Below, piece by piece: positions 1 to 8,400 of a DNA stretch of 20,757 nucleotides. Source of the stretch: CAYSAQ01 sp964429235 (GTDB lineage Bacteria; Margulisbacteria; Riflemargulisbacteria; GWF2-35-9; DYQY01); the NCBI GenBank assembly GCA_964429235.1, contig CAYSAQ010000022.1, forward strand, positions 1-20,757. The letters run 5' to 3'. Position numbers and translations under genes: made by a program. The notes beneath the pieces were generated by a model that saw nothing but the letters and a program-made list of their open reading frames with translations, was not told the origin of the DNA and searched no databases. How positions within the stretch are numbered: position 1 is the stretch's first letter; each line of letters opens with the position of its first letter.

Positions 1-429
1 GATGTTATCGATGCACTGCAAAAAAGCAATGTTGAGGTTCTTGGCTGCGATCGCACTCAAGCATTAGGTGACAATGTAGCATTGGCTACTGATGAAGATT
101 ATAATACTGAGTTTCATGACTATAAAATTTCTATTAAAATAGTAGATGATCTTGAAGAAGCAATCACTCATGTAAACAAATATGGAACAATGCATACTGA
201 GGCAATAGTAAGCAAAGACCAACAAGCTATAGATAAGTTTAGCCTAGAAGTAGATGCTTCTACTATTATGGTGAATGCTTCTACACGCTTCACAGATGGC
301 TTTGTTTTTGGTTTTGGTGCTGAGATTGGAATAAGTACTCAGAAGATGCACGCAAGAGGACCAATGGGCTTAAAAGAATTAACATCCTACAAGTATGTTG
401 TTGTAGGTAATGGACAAATTCGGGGGTAA
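1..429 (+). CDS. proA: Gamma-glutamyl phosphate reductase, C-terminal part (cut by window start)
   Basis: The reading frame is open from base 1 to the TAA at 427-429 (142 codons), so only the C-terminal third or so is present. ProA reduces gamma-glutamyl phosphate to glutamate-5-semialdehyde with NADPH in proline synthesis, in the cytoplasm. The segment shows the family's typical ending: a DLEEAI...HTEAIV stretch, then NASTRFTDGF, then the highly conserved GAEIGISTQKMHARGPMGL block and a TSYKYVVVGNGQIR tail. The catalytic cysteine lies upstream of the window. purS follows after 38 bp, on the same strand. The stop codon sits in the loop of a small GC hairpin (422-435). Confidence 0.96.
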   Translation, partial: DVIDALQKSNVEVLGCDRTQALGDNVALATDEDYNTEFHDYKISIKIVDDLEEAITHVNKYGTMHTEAIVSKDQQAIDKFSLEVDASTIMVNASTRFTDGFVFGFGAEIGISTQKMHARGPMGLKELTSYKYVVVGNGQIRG

Positions 430-435
430 TCCCCC
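422..435 (+). other. Small GC hairpin around the proA stop codon
   Basis: GGGGG (422-426) and CCCCC (431-435) flank TAAT, so the proA stop lies in a four-base loop. There is no T-run after it, so it is not a typical intrinsic terminator. It may be an mRNA stability element or a remnant of the C/G-rich repeat family seen elsewhere in the window. Confidence 0.35.
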
Positions 436-467
436 TGTCCGCAGATTATAAAATAAAGGAGACAAAC

Positions 468-716
468 ATGTTCAAAGTAAAAGTACACATTATGTTAAAA
501 GATGACGTTTTAGACCCTCAAGGAAAAACAGTGAGCCATTCACTAGACCACCTTGGTTATAAAGGTCTTTCTCATATGAAAATTGGGAAGTACATCGAAT
601 TCCTAGTAGAAGGTGATGATGAAAGCAAAACAAAAGCATCAGTAAATAAAATGTGTTCAGAAGTTCTTTCTAACCCAGTAATTGAAAAATACGAATTTTA
701 CATGGAAAGGGCATAA
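468..716 (+). CDS. purS: Phosphoribosylformylglycinamidine synthase, PurS subunit
   Basis: 82-residue protein, the normal length for PurS. The N-terminus KVKVHIMLKDDVLDPQGKTV and the later HLGYKG and IGKYIEF blocks are the conserved PurS signature. PurS bridges PurL and PurQ in the FGAM synthetase complex (step 4 of purine synthesis) and helps channel ammonia. A strong ribosome binding site, AAAGGAG at 455-461, lies 6 nt before the ATG. The stop is 1 nt from the purQ ATG, so the two are translationally coupled. The large subunit purL does not follow purQ here, unlike the usual purSQL order. Confidence 0.95.
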   Translation: MFKVKVHIMLKDDVLDPQGKTVSHSLDHLGYKGLSHMKIGKYIEFLVEGDDESKTKASVNKMCSEVLSNPVIEKYEFYMERA

Positions 717-717
717 A

Positions 718-1359
718 ATGAAGTACGGAGTTGTTGTTTTTCCAGGGTCAAACTGTGACTCAGATTGTTACCATGCGGTAACAGACCAATTAAATGAAGA
801 AGCATGCTATATTTGGCATGAAGATGCTAAATTACCAGAAGAACTTGATGCTATCATCCTTCCAGGTGGTTTCTCTTATGGAGATTACCTAAGATGTGGA
901 GCTATTTCAAAGTTTTCTAAAATAATGCCAGAAGTTATTAAGTTTGCTAACAATGGTGGATATGTTATTGGTATTTGTAATGGTTTCCAAATCCTTACAG
1001 AATCAGGACTATTGCCAGGTGCCTTATTAATGAACACTTCTCAGAAATTTATCTGTAAAGATGTTGTACTTAAAGTAGCTAATAATAAATCTAAATTCAC
1101 TAATAACTTTGAACAAGATGAAGCAATCCACGTTCCTATAGCTCATGGCGAAGGAAGATACCATATTTCTGATACAGGTCTTCAGGAACTTAAGGATAAT
1201 GATCAAATAGCATTTACTTATGATGATAATCCGAACGGTTCTGTTGCAGACATTGCTGGTATTTTTAATAAAAGAAAAAATGTCTTGGGAATGATGCCAC
1301 ATCCAGAGAGATGTTTATTCAGGAACAGAAAAAGCCTGGATATACTAAACATTAAGTAA
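718..1359 (+). CDS. purQ: Phosphoribosylformylglycinamidine synthase, PurQ glutaminase subunit
   Basis: 213-residue class I glutamine amidotransferase that supplies ammonia from glutamine to PurL. The start at 718 is chosen because the family begins MKYGVVVFPGSNCD; an upstream in-frame ATG at 682 would only add 12 residues overlapping purS. The catalytic triad is visible: nucleophile Cys87 in GICNGFQ, and His195/Glu197 in MMPHPER. The ILPGGFSYGDYLRCGA block (47-62) is typical of PurQ rather than other amidotransferases. It overlaps nothing and is 1 nt after purS; GGAAAGG just upstream (704-710, inside purS) can serve as ribosome binding site. Confidence 0.95.
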   Translation: MKYGVVVFPGSNCDSDCYHAVTDQLNEEACYIWHEDAKLPEELDAIILPGGFSYGDYLRCGAISKFSKIMPEVIKFANNGGYVIGICNGFQILTESGLLPGALLMNTSQKFICKDVVLKVANNKSKFTNNFEQDEAIHVPIAHGEGRYHISDTGLQELKDNDQIAFTYDDNPNGSVADIAGIFNKRKNVLGMMPHPERCLFRNRKSLDILNIK

Positions 1360-1362
1360 AAC

Positions 1363-3744
1363 ATGGCTGTAATTAATGATTTGGAGAAGAAGCCAACAAC
1401 CAAGTCATATGAGAATCTTTATTCTTTAAAGAAAACTGCTAATTATTTATTCACAGGGAATAAATATAAGTCTTCCCTGCAGTACTATAAACGAATCATC
1501 AAGCAATGGCCTCGTGAAATACCCGAAATATTGCTTGTGTTTGAAAAAAAGTATACTGCCATCTATAAAGACTCCGAATTAGGATTGTCTTTAGCTGCGC
1601 TATATAGGCTAGAAGACAACCCTCAAGAAGCAATATATATTTATGAAGATTTATTAGAATCAGACCCTCTTAACCTAAATATATATACAGAGCTAACCCG
1701 AACACTTCAGAAACAGAAAAAGTATACTGAAATAATCAAATACATAGAAAAACCTTATCAATTAGCTATTTATGATGAAGAGATTGCTCACAGTTTAGCA
1801 ATAGCTTATGTTGAAATAGGGCAAAGTAATAAAGCAATTAATGTTTATGAAAAGCTCATTGAGATTAATGGTGAAAAAGAAAACTACCTCCGGACTTTAT
1901 CCGACTTATATTTTAATAATAACTATCTTTTACGAGCTGCTCAAATGGCCGAAAAGAGGATTTCGTTAAACAAAAACAGTCATGGTGACGTTATCCCATT
2001 CATCAAAAAATGTAGAGACAAACTAGAACAGCCTGATTTATTAAACACTAAACTTATAGACATCTACATACAATATGCATATTATTCAGAAGCACTAGAA
2101 TTACTAAGAGAATACTTAGTAACAGACTTGGAAGCAAAAAAAATATTTATTGATGATAAACTATTCAATATTCTAAAATCATCACCTGACATGAAAGAAG
2201 CATTACTTCTTAGAGCTGAGTTCTATTCTAAAACAGAGCGTTACTCTGAAGCTGCTGATGATTATAAGAAGCTCATATCTAATAGCCACTTCGAAAAAAA
2301 AGCTATAACTGGGCTAGAAAACATCATAATTCTTTACCCAACACAGGTTTCTGCTCTTCAGTATCTGGCAGACCATTACGAAGAAAAAGGCGAAACACAT
2401 TTAGTATTAGAATATATGCGTAAACTTATGAACGCAGACATATCTAAAAGCATTGGTGTTCTTAAACAATGCCAAGATGTAATAGAGAACAATCCTAAAA
2501 ACTATTATGCAAAGCTTACAATGGCTGAAGCATATCTTAAAAATGACAATTATCACGAAGCTATAGCTATTGCAAAAGAGTTGTTATCCAAGGGTGAAGA
2601 TAAGGATTCTGCTTATAAGATATTGATACACAGTTATTCTGGAAATAGAGATTTTGCCTCATTAAGAGAGATATACAATCAAGCAAGAATTAGTATAGAA
2701 AACAAATTAGAGTTTCATCAAATGTATCAAGATATATACTCTTTAGAGCTTTCTTTACGAAAAGATTTCTTTCGTAATAAAGCAAAGAATAGTAATGAAA
2801 TCTCAGATAAGCTCAATTATATAAAAGCAATGATTGAAAATAAGCAGTTTAGTGATGCACTAATTAAAATCCAAGACATCAGCAAAATAGATATTAATTA
2901 TAAGCTATTCTATTACCAAGCATTAGCTTTCATTGGTTTAGGGAATTTCTATTCAGCGATAGTAAGCCTAAAGAAGTCTCTCTCTAGTATTTTTATAGAA
3001 ACATCGCCAGAGTACCTGCAAGTATTAGAGAAACTAGGCGAGTTATATGAAATGATTGGTTCAATTGACCTAGCACTTGAAAAATATAGCAAAATTCTAG
3101 AAATAGACTTCACACAAGAAAAAACAAAGAATAGAGAAAAAATACTAAAAAATTGTCCTTGTTTAGAAGTATCAGGAAAATCACTTATTGTAGTGCCAAG
3201 AAATAGTGATGGTAGTGATGTATTGGTAATGTTTAATAGAAATATTTTAAAAAACAAACAAAAAGAACATTTCGAATCTTCTATGGGAGTGGCTTCAAAC
3301 AATGAAGCTGTAGAAGATATCCTCAAAGGCAAACTTGCTTCTGCCTCTGATAGACTTAAAATCGCTGAACAAATGGACGCTTCACATAAAAATATCCTCA
3401 ATAATAAAGCGGTACTATCATTATTAGAAAAAAACCATCCAGAAGCTTTAAAGATATTCGAAAGAATACTAAAAAGCAGAAAAGCATCATCAACAGCAGC
3501 TTATTATCATATTGGGTTTATACTTACTTATCATCTAAAAAAATATAAAGAAGCAAAAAGTTTATTAAAAAAGCTTGTCCAGGTAGATGAGGACTTTTAC
3601 GAAGCGTATTTGTTACTAGGAGATATATGTTTTCATGAAGACAACATAGAAGAAGCCACAGAATATTGGGCTAAATATAAAGAAAACGGACTTTTGAAAG
3701 AATTAGCAGCTTATAGACTATTAGATGTTAATTACATTATCTAA
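1363..3744 (+). CDS. Large tetratricopeptide-repeat (TPR) protein
   Basis: 793 residues, almost all helical and repeat-like, with no signal peptide or membrane segment, so probably cytoplasmic or peripheral. TPR-like helix pairs with the A/Y/G/L pattern are clear at about 68-100, 142-172, 275-310 and 383-412, then at about 530-595 and 672-775. A less repetitive linker at about 598-670 contains a Cys pair (NCPCLE). TPR arrays scaffold protein-protein interactions; no enzymatic domain is seen. It begins 3 nt after purQ and its end overlaps the longest possible lptD frame. Its place upstream of lptD and lnt is compatible with an envelope-assembly role, but this is inference from position only. 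No gene name is warranted. Confidence 0.85.
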   Translation: MAVINDLEKKPTTKSYENLYSLKKTANYLFTGNKYKSSLQYYKRIIKQWPREIPEILLVFEKKYTAIYKDSELGLSLAALYRLEDNPQEAIYIYEDLLESDPLNLNIYTELTRTLQKQKKYTEIIKYIEKPYQLAIYDEEIAHSLAIAYVEIGQSNKAINVYEKLIEINGEKENYLRTLSDLYFNNNYLLRAAQMAEKRISLNKNSHGDVIPFIKKCRDKLEQPDLLNTKLIDIYIQYAYYSEALELLREYLVTDLEAKKIFIDDKLFNILKSSPDMKEALLLRAEFYSKTERYSEAADDYKKLISNSHFEKKAITGLENIIILYPTQVSALQYLADHYEEKGETHLVLEYMRKLMNADISKSIGVLKQCQDVIENNPKNYYAKLTMAEAYLKNDNYHEAIAIAKELLSKGEDKDSAYKILIHSYSGNRDFASLREIYNQARISIENKLEFHQMYQDIYSLELSLRKDFFRNKAKNSNEISDKLNYIKAMIENKQFSDALIKIQDISKIDINYKLFYYQALAFIGLGNFYSAIVSLKKSLSSIFIETSPEYLQVLEKLGELYEMIGSIDLALEKYSKILEIDFTQEKTKNREKILKNCPCLEVSGKSLIVVPRNSDGSDVLVMFNRNILKNKQKEHFESSMGVASNNEAVEDILKGKLASASDRLKIAEQMDASHKNILNNKAVLSLLEKNHPEALKIFERILKSRKASSTAAYYHIGFILTYHLKKYKEAKSLLKKLVQVDEDFYEAYLLLGDICFHEDNIEEATEYWAKYKENGLLKELAAYRLLDVNYII

Positions 3745-3751
3745 AAAGATA

Positions 3752-3833
3752 ACCCTCCGTCAGCAAAAGCTGCCACCTCCCTTGATAAGGGAGGCAGTTG
3801 AAACTTCTAATAAATTCATAGGGGTAAGGGGGA
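3752..3833. repeat. Modular palindromic repeat, copy R1 (fused to the lptD 5' end)
   Basis: C-rich start (CCCTCCG), then small hairpin CAGC-aaaa-GCTG (3761-3772), then larger hairpin CCTCCCTT-gat-AAGGGAGG (3776? to 3794; stem arms 3776-3783 and 3787-3794), a short AT-rich stretch, and a closing GGGGTAAGGGGGA (3821-3833) roughly complementary to the start. The same order (C-rich, small hairpin with variable sequence, C-rich palindrome) recurs at 16979-17142 and 20197-20254. It contains no stop codon in the lptD frame and ends with a sequence that can act as a ribosome binding site. Confidence 0.7.
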
Positions 3834-3838
3834 TTACC

Positions 3839-6148
3839 TTGTGTATGATACTCTTGATCTTTACATTTACAGCTTCCTTTGCAGAAGAAGTAGAAGTGGC
3901 TGCAGATGAACTTAACTATAAAATGAACTATCTTATTATTGCCTCTGGCAATGTAGAGCTCACGTACCAACAAATAACACTTAATGCTAATTATGCAGAA
4001 ATAGACACTAGAACTAATGAATTTATTGCTATAGGTGGTGTAGACGTAGTTTTTGAAGGCAATCGATTTAAAACTGAGATGGTTGCCTATAAACTAAAAA
4101 AAGACCAAATGATATTTTCAGCATTATCAGCAACTTTTTATCCTAAAGAGTTTGTCGCTCCACTATATTTTAAAAGTAAAATAATCAGCAAAGATGGAAA
4201 ATACTTTCAAGGTAAAAAAGCTTCATTATCTACCTGTCCTTATGATAAACAATACTATGTTATAGAAGCTGAAAGATTCAAATTTTATCCAGATGATAAG
4301 TTAGTAGGCTACGATGTGTATTGTCATTCTGGACCTGTTCCTATTTTTTATTCACCATACTATGAATTTGCGGTAGGGTACCGTAATCCAATACTCTTAT
4401 TTCCAATAATAGGAAACAATTTAATTGAAGGAAATTATTTAAAAACAGCATTAGATTATCGGCTTAATAGAGACTTCCGCTCATTAATATATATTGACCA
4501 CATGCAAAACTTTGGTTTAGGCATTGGCATTGATGCAACAATAAGAGAAGATAGGGTCGATCCAGCTAATGCTTATATGTATTATATTGATGCTAGAAAC
4601 TATGCATTTAAATGGGATCAATCAATAAAACTTCCTGATGAAACATATCAGTATGGTTTTCATAAACGCAATCTTTATAGAACAACTGGAGCATATGATA
4701 GATTCGCTGACGGTTATATTAGCTACTCAAATAAACATGTAGGAAATATTTATGCCTATAACAAAGATGATGCCGAATATTCGAAAAAAAATGAAAAATA
4801 CACATGGAAGGGCAAAATAGGCGATTTTAATAATAATGTTAGCTATCTGCGTGATAATTATTACAATTCTGGCTATGATAGAAATAATTTCAGTTTCACA
4901 ACTTCCACAAAAGGTTTTAATAATAGATTTAGCTACAATAATACCCAGTATAGTAATAATAGTAATTATCAACACTACAACAATAATCTAAACATCAGTC
5001 CTATGAAAAACTTAAATGTAAATGCTGACCTTACTTATAAAAGTGATAACAACAGTCTTGGTAATGACGAATTATTTACTCCCAAATTTATAGCAAGCTA
5101 TTATCTAAATAATGCTCCAATAAACTTAAGGGCAGTATCACTTAAAACAAACTTTTTTATAGATTTAGACGAAGATATTGTTACTGAAGATGACAAACTA
5201 ACAATTCTAGAAAGTTTACCAGAAGCAGGGTTCAGCTTTAATAGCTTCTATTACGGAATATTTCGCTATACACCAAGCCTTACTATTGGTAATTACCATG
5301 AAAGACGTTACATTGATGCGGCATATGGAAATAGAGATATTACCCATAAAAGAGTTTTGCTTAAGAACGATATTAACGCTGATTTATATAAGAATGATTG
5401 GTCTGTTTTTTCGGTATCTTATGGTTATGACCAATATATATATGACACTCAAGACAAACAATATGGTCTAAATGAAGTATATAGACTAGACATCTTTAGA
5501 AATCTTCCAATGAAAAATTCTACACAGTTCAATCAGTATCATAGTTTGGGATATACGCCATTTTATTTTGATGAAATGTCTTCTTACAAAACAAAGCGGC
5601 TAAATAATACTTTCACCTATGATATAAATAACAACAGCCGACTAATAATACGTGATGGCTATGATTTTGAAGCAAAAAGAAGAGATGTTGAGAATTTTGA
5701 CTATAGATACACAATTGATAATAATAAATACCTAACCATGTTCACTGGTTATGATTATGTGAACAAACAATGGCAGAACTTACAAGCTAACTTTTCCTTA
5801 AGAGAAAACTCTGATAATTATATCTCATGGAGAACAAGTTATGAGCTTACAAGAGGGCAAGTAAAAGACAGTAGAATTCAAATCGGCAAATCTATTACAA
5901 ATGAAAATATCTGGAAAATCCGTTCAGAAATAATGTGGAACTATATAGATCAAGCATATAAAGTGCCATATGTTGATGTTATTAGAGATATGGGTTGTGT
6001 GGAATTAATATATCGATATAGGGACTACAACCATGAGCATACATTTCTTTTCCGCGTGAATGCTTTTCCTGATCAAACATTAGGGGCTACAATAGGTGAC
6101 GAGGGATCAACTTTTCAAGGATGGGAGCAACGTGATGTATATAGGTAA
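3839..6148 (+). CDS. lptD: LPS-assembly outer membrane protein LptD (OstA family)
   Basis: About 769 residues from TTG 3839 (767 from ATG 3845). LptD is the beta-barrel that inserts LPS into the outer leaflet. After a hydrophobic signal segment (MILLIFTFTASFA-EE) comes an OstA/LptA jelly-roll (VAADELNY...ASGNVELTYQ...), then the LptD-specific STCPYDKQYYVIEAERF and GPVPIFYSPYY blocks, then a long Tyr/Asn-rich strand region to the barrel end (DMGCVELIYRYRDYNHEH). Cysteines at STCPYD, DVYCHSG and near the C-terminus (MGCVEL) match positions used for LptD disulfides. The start is uncertain: AAGGGGG at 3826-3832, provided by repeat R1, is spaced for TTG 3839. The frame is open back to ATG 3725, which would use repeat-encoded residues as the basic n-region of the signal peptide. 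Confidence 0.85.
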   Translation: MCMILLIFTFTASFAEEVEVAADELNYKMNYLIIASGNVELTYQQITLNANYAEIDTRTNEFIAIGGVDVVFEGNRFKTEMVAYKLKKDQMIFSALSATFYPKEFVAPLYFKSKIISKDGKYFQGKKASLSTCPYDKQYYVIEAERFKFYPDDKLVGYDVYCHSGPVPIFYSPYYEFAVGYRNPILLFPIIGNNLIEGNYLKTALDYRLNRDFRSLIYIDHMQNFGLGIGIDATIREDRVDPANAYMYYIDARNYAFKWDQSIKLPDETYQYGFHKRNLYRTTGAYDRFADGYISYSNKHVGNIYAYNKDDAEYSKKNEKYTWKGKIGDFNNNVSYLRDNYYNSGYDRNNFSFTTSTKGFNNRFSYNNTQYSNNSNYQHYNNNLNISPMKNLNVNADLTYKSDNNSLGNDELFTPKFIASYYLNNAPINLRAVSLKTNFFIDLDEDIVTEDDKLTILESLPEAGFSFNSFYYGIFRYTPSLTIGNYHERRYIDAAYGNRDITHKRVLLKNDINADLYKNDWSVFSVSYGYDQYIYDTQDKQYGLNEVYRLDIFRNLPMKNSTQFNQYHSLGYTPFYFDEMSSYKTKRLNNTFTYDINNNSRLIIRDGYDFEAKRRDVENFDYRYTIDNNKYLTMFTGYDYVNKQWQNLQANFSLRENSDNYISWRTSYELTRGQVKDSRIQIGKSITNENIWKIRSEIMWNYIDQAYKVPYVDVIRDMGCVELIYRYRDYNHEHTFLFRVNAFPDQTLGATIGDEGSTFQGWEQRDVYR

Positions 6149-6917
6149 GTCTAACGGTTCATTAGGTCAATGGTTCATTAGTTCAGCAGTTGTCGTTATT
6201 CTAATAACTGCACTAACTGGCTGTGCTGCTATGGTTAGTAGTCTAAAACCTGATGCCGGTAGTGATATATTAGTAGAACTGAAAATGGGAGCTGATCCAA
6301 ACCAACTTGATTATAAATATGTATTTGTCTACAGCAAACAACAAATAATTGTGCCACAAGAATACTACTATACCTTTCTCCCTGGAGAAATATTTAATAT
6401 GAGCGATGTGCCCTCTGATAAAAATCCTACAAACATAAGTTTAAGTTCATCTCAAGACGCATTCATAAATTATTACTATTCAAATTTCTTCTATACTTGG
6501 AGCGATTATATTTATCTTAATCAAGACTCAGGCATAAAAGAACAAATATTCTTAGATGGTAATGGCAGCTATTTCCCATCTACTGCTGATTTGAATATTA
6601 ACAATACCTACAATTCAGAAAAAAAAGACTTAGGACAAATGTCTTGGAGCTTCAGCTCTGCTAACGCAGAATACGACATACAATTTCAATTCCAACTAGA
6701 ACAATTTGGCACTGACAGTGCACCAAGCACAGATCAAAAATTTTACTTCAATCTTTTTACTTTAGATCCAGATGGAATAGTTGTTGATTATTACAGAAAT
6801 AACAATAATAACTGGACAAAAAATCAAATTAATGGAGAAAATCAATATGAGCTAAGCAATAATAGTCCAACAAGTTCTCATTTAGGATTATACTCAATTA
6901 AGGTGAAGATTATATGA
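6135..6917 (+). CDS. Uncharacterised lipoprotein encoded between lptD and lnt
   Basis: 260 residues. The N-terminus has Lys5, a hydrophobic stretch (about 13-27) and lipobox LTGC with Cys30, so it should be lipidated and processed by signal peptidase II. The rest is polar, Asn/Ser/Tyr-rich and probably beta-strand, with no other cysteine and no family I recognise. The start at 6135 is preferred over the in-frame ATG at 6096 because GGGAG (6123-6127) lies 7 nt upstream and the longer form would put 13 charged residues before the signal. It overlaps the lptD end by 14 nt and the lnt start by 4 nt, so all three should be translated together. The position suggests an envelope or LPS-transport partner (an LptE-like role is possible, not shown). 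Confidence 0.8.
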   Translation: MYIGKSNGSLGQWFISSAVVVILITALTGCAAMVSSLKPDAGSDILVELKMGADPNQLDYKYVFVYSKQQIIVPQEYYYTFLPGEIFNMSDVPSDKNPTNISLSSSQDAFINYYYSNFFYTWSDYIYLNQDSGIKEQIFLDGNGSYFPSTADLNINNTYNSEKKDLGQMSWSFSSANAEYDIQFQFQLEQFGTDSAPSTDQKFYFNLFTLDPDGIVVDYYRNNNNNWTKNQINGENQYELSNNSPTSSHLGLYSIKVKII

Positions 6918-8368
6918 TGAAATACATTACAGCTATAATTATCGGTTTATTAACTGCTCTGAGTTACTTCTTAGAGCTATATATTCTTGTTCCTATAACA
7001 ATTGCATTAACGCTAGCATTTATTTTGAAAAACAATGAATTCTACAAAAAACCAGAATTTTTATTAGGCTTAATTACTTTTGTTTTAGTTCACAGTCATT
7101 GGTTTCTATCACTTCATTTCTGGACAGGCCTATCAAGTGCAGTTGTGATTTATCTCGGCATTAGCTTATATTTCTTTATTATTCTATATTTGTTCTTTTA
7201 TTTAATTAAGTATTTATTAAGAATACCCAAAGGATATTTCCTTATTCCTGTCTATTGGATAATGGGGGAGTGGTTAATGACAAAAGGTGTCTTTGGTTAT
7301 CCTTTCTTTAGTTTGTATCTTACGCAAGTCGGTTCGCCATTCAAATGGTTAGCTTTTTCCTCAATCAATGGACACGCACTAACCCTATACCTGGTAACCA
7401 TAAGCCTTTTCTTTGCCCTTTTATTAACAAAAACATTTAATATAAAAAGGAATATTGTTTTATTTTCTATTTTCTTTCTAATTATTTCTTCAGTTGCAAT
7501 GAGTTCATTTTTAGATCAAAAGCATGAAAAAACGAGAAAAATAGAAATAAGTGTCATACAACCAAACATATCTCAAAAAAATAAAACAGATGAAAAATTA
7601 TTTGATCAGAACTTAAATAAATATAAAGAACTTATAAATAAAGCAGTTAGTAATCATCCAGAAACAGATATAGTAATTTTGCCTGAAAATATCATTCCTG
7701 CACTTTGGGAAACAAAGATAAAGGAAACACTATGCTTTAACTCTGAAATAGGGAATAGGCTCTGTATATTTGGTCAGCCTGTGAAAAGAGATAACCGGAT
7801 CTACAATTCGATGCTTTTTTATAAACATGGAGATTATGTAGCTGAATACCATAAAAGACAGCTTGTACCATTTGGTGAATACCTGCCATTTCTTTCAGAC
7901 TGGGTTAGCTTAACCGATATGATTTACTATTATCCAGGTGAAAAAGAAGAGAATATGATTTCTATAAAAAGTCTCAAAATAGGACCATTAATCTGTTTCG
8001 AATCTGCTTTCTCAGCGCTTATTCCTGTAGAGAAAAATTATGATCTTGGAGTAGTGCTTACAAATGATGCTTGGTTCAATAAATACTTCCAGCTACTTCA
8101 TTTAAAAACTGTACAATTTAGAGCAATAGAACATCAAGCACCATTTGCCTTTAGTTCAAACACAGGGATAAGTGCAGTAATAGACCATAATGGAAAGATT
8201 ATGCAAATAATTCCTAGTAACAAAACAGGTATTATCTCTGTTTCAGTATCATTACCTGAATATAAAAAAAATGCCTTACAACAAATAATGTATTTCTTGC
8301 CACTATGGATGATTATCTTTCTTCTCATTTTAACTGCTGACAAACATAACTACTTTTATAAAAAATAA
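6914..8368 (+). CDS. lnt: Apolipoprotein N-acyltransferase
   Basis: 484 residues. Lnt adds the third acyl chain to the N-terminal Cys of lipoproteins, on the periplasmic side of the inner membrane. Several N-terminal membrane segments (about 3-37, 50-66, 73-100, 108-120, 155-172, 180-199) precede a nitrilase domain (about 210-450) and a last membrane helix (457-474). The nitrilase-type triad is visible: Glu258 in ILPENIIP, Lys314 in EYHKRQLVPFGEYLPF and Cys361 in GPLICFES. The ATG overlaps the lipoprotein stop (ATGA) and AAGGTGA (6900-6906) is 7 nt upstream; the next codon is also ATG. The immediate upstream gene encodes a likely Lnt substrate. Confidence 0.94.
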   Translation: MMKYITAIIIGLLTALSYFLELYILVPITIALTLAFILKNNEFYKKPEFLLGLITFVLVHSHWFLSLHFWTGLSSAVVIYLGISLYFFIILYLFFYLIKYLLRIPKGYFLIPVYWIMGEWLMTKGVFGYPFFSLYLTQVGSPFKWLAFSSINGHALTLYLVTISLFFALLLTKTFNIKRNIVLFSIFFLIISSVAMSSFLDQKHEKTRKIEISVIQPNISQKNKTDEKLFDQNLNKYKELINKAVSNHPETDIVILPENIIPALWETKIKETLCFNSEIGNRLCIFGQPVKRDNRIYNSMLFYKHGDYVAEYHKRQLVPFGEYLPFLSDWVSLTDMIYYYPGEKEENMISIKSLKIGPLICFESAFSALIPVEKNYDLGVVLTNDAWFNKYFQLLHLKTVQFRAIEHQAPFAFSSNTGISAVIDHNGKIMQIIPSNKTGIISVSVSLPEYKKNALQQIMYFLPLWMIIFLLILTADKHNYFYKK

Positions 8369-8400
8369 CAGCAAACACAACAGCAATTATCTATGGAAGA

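Noticed and set aside
422..435. Intrinsic terminator between proA and purS
   Set aside because: Five-base stem without a T-run; purS has only a strong ribosome site and no clear promoter, so read-through is likely.
2949..3401. 150-codon minus-strand open frame inside the TPR gene
   Set aside because: Low-complexity shadow of a clear plus-strand coding region, no family match and no ribosome site considered convincing.
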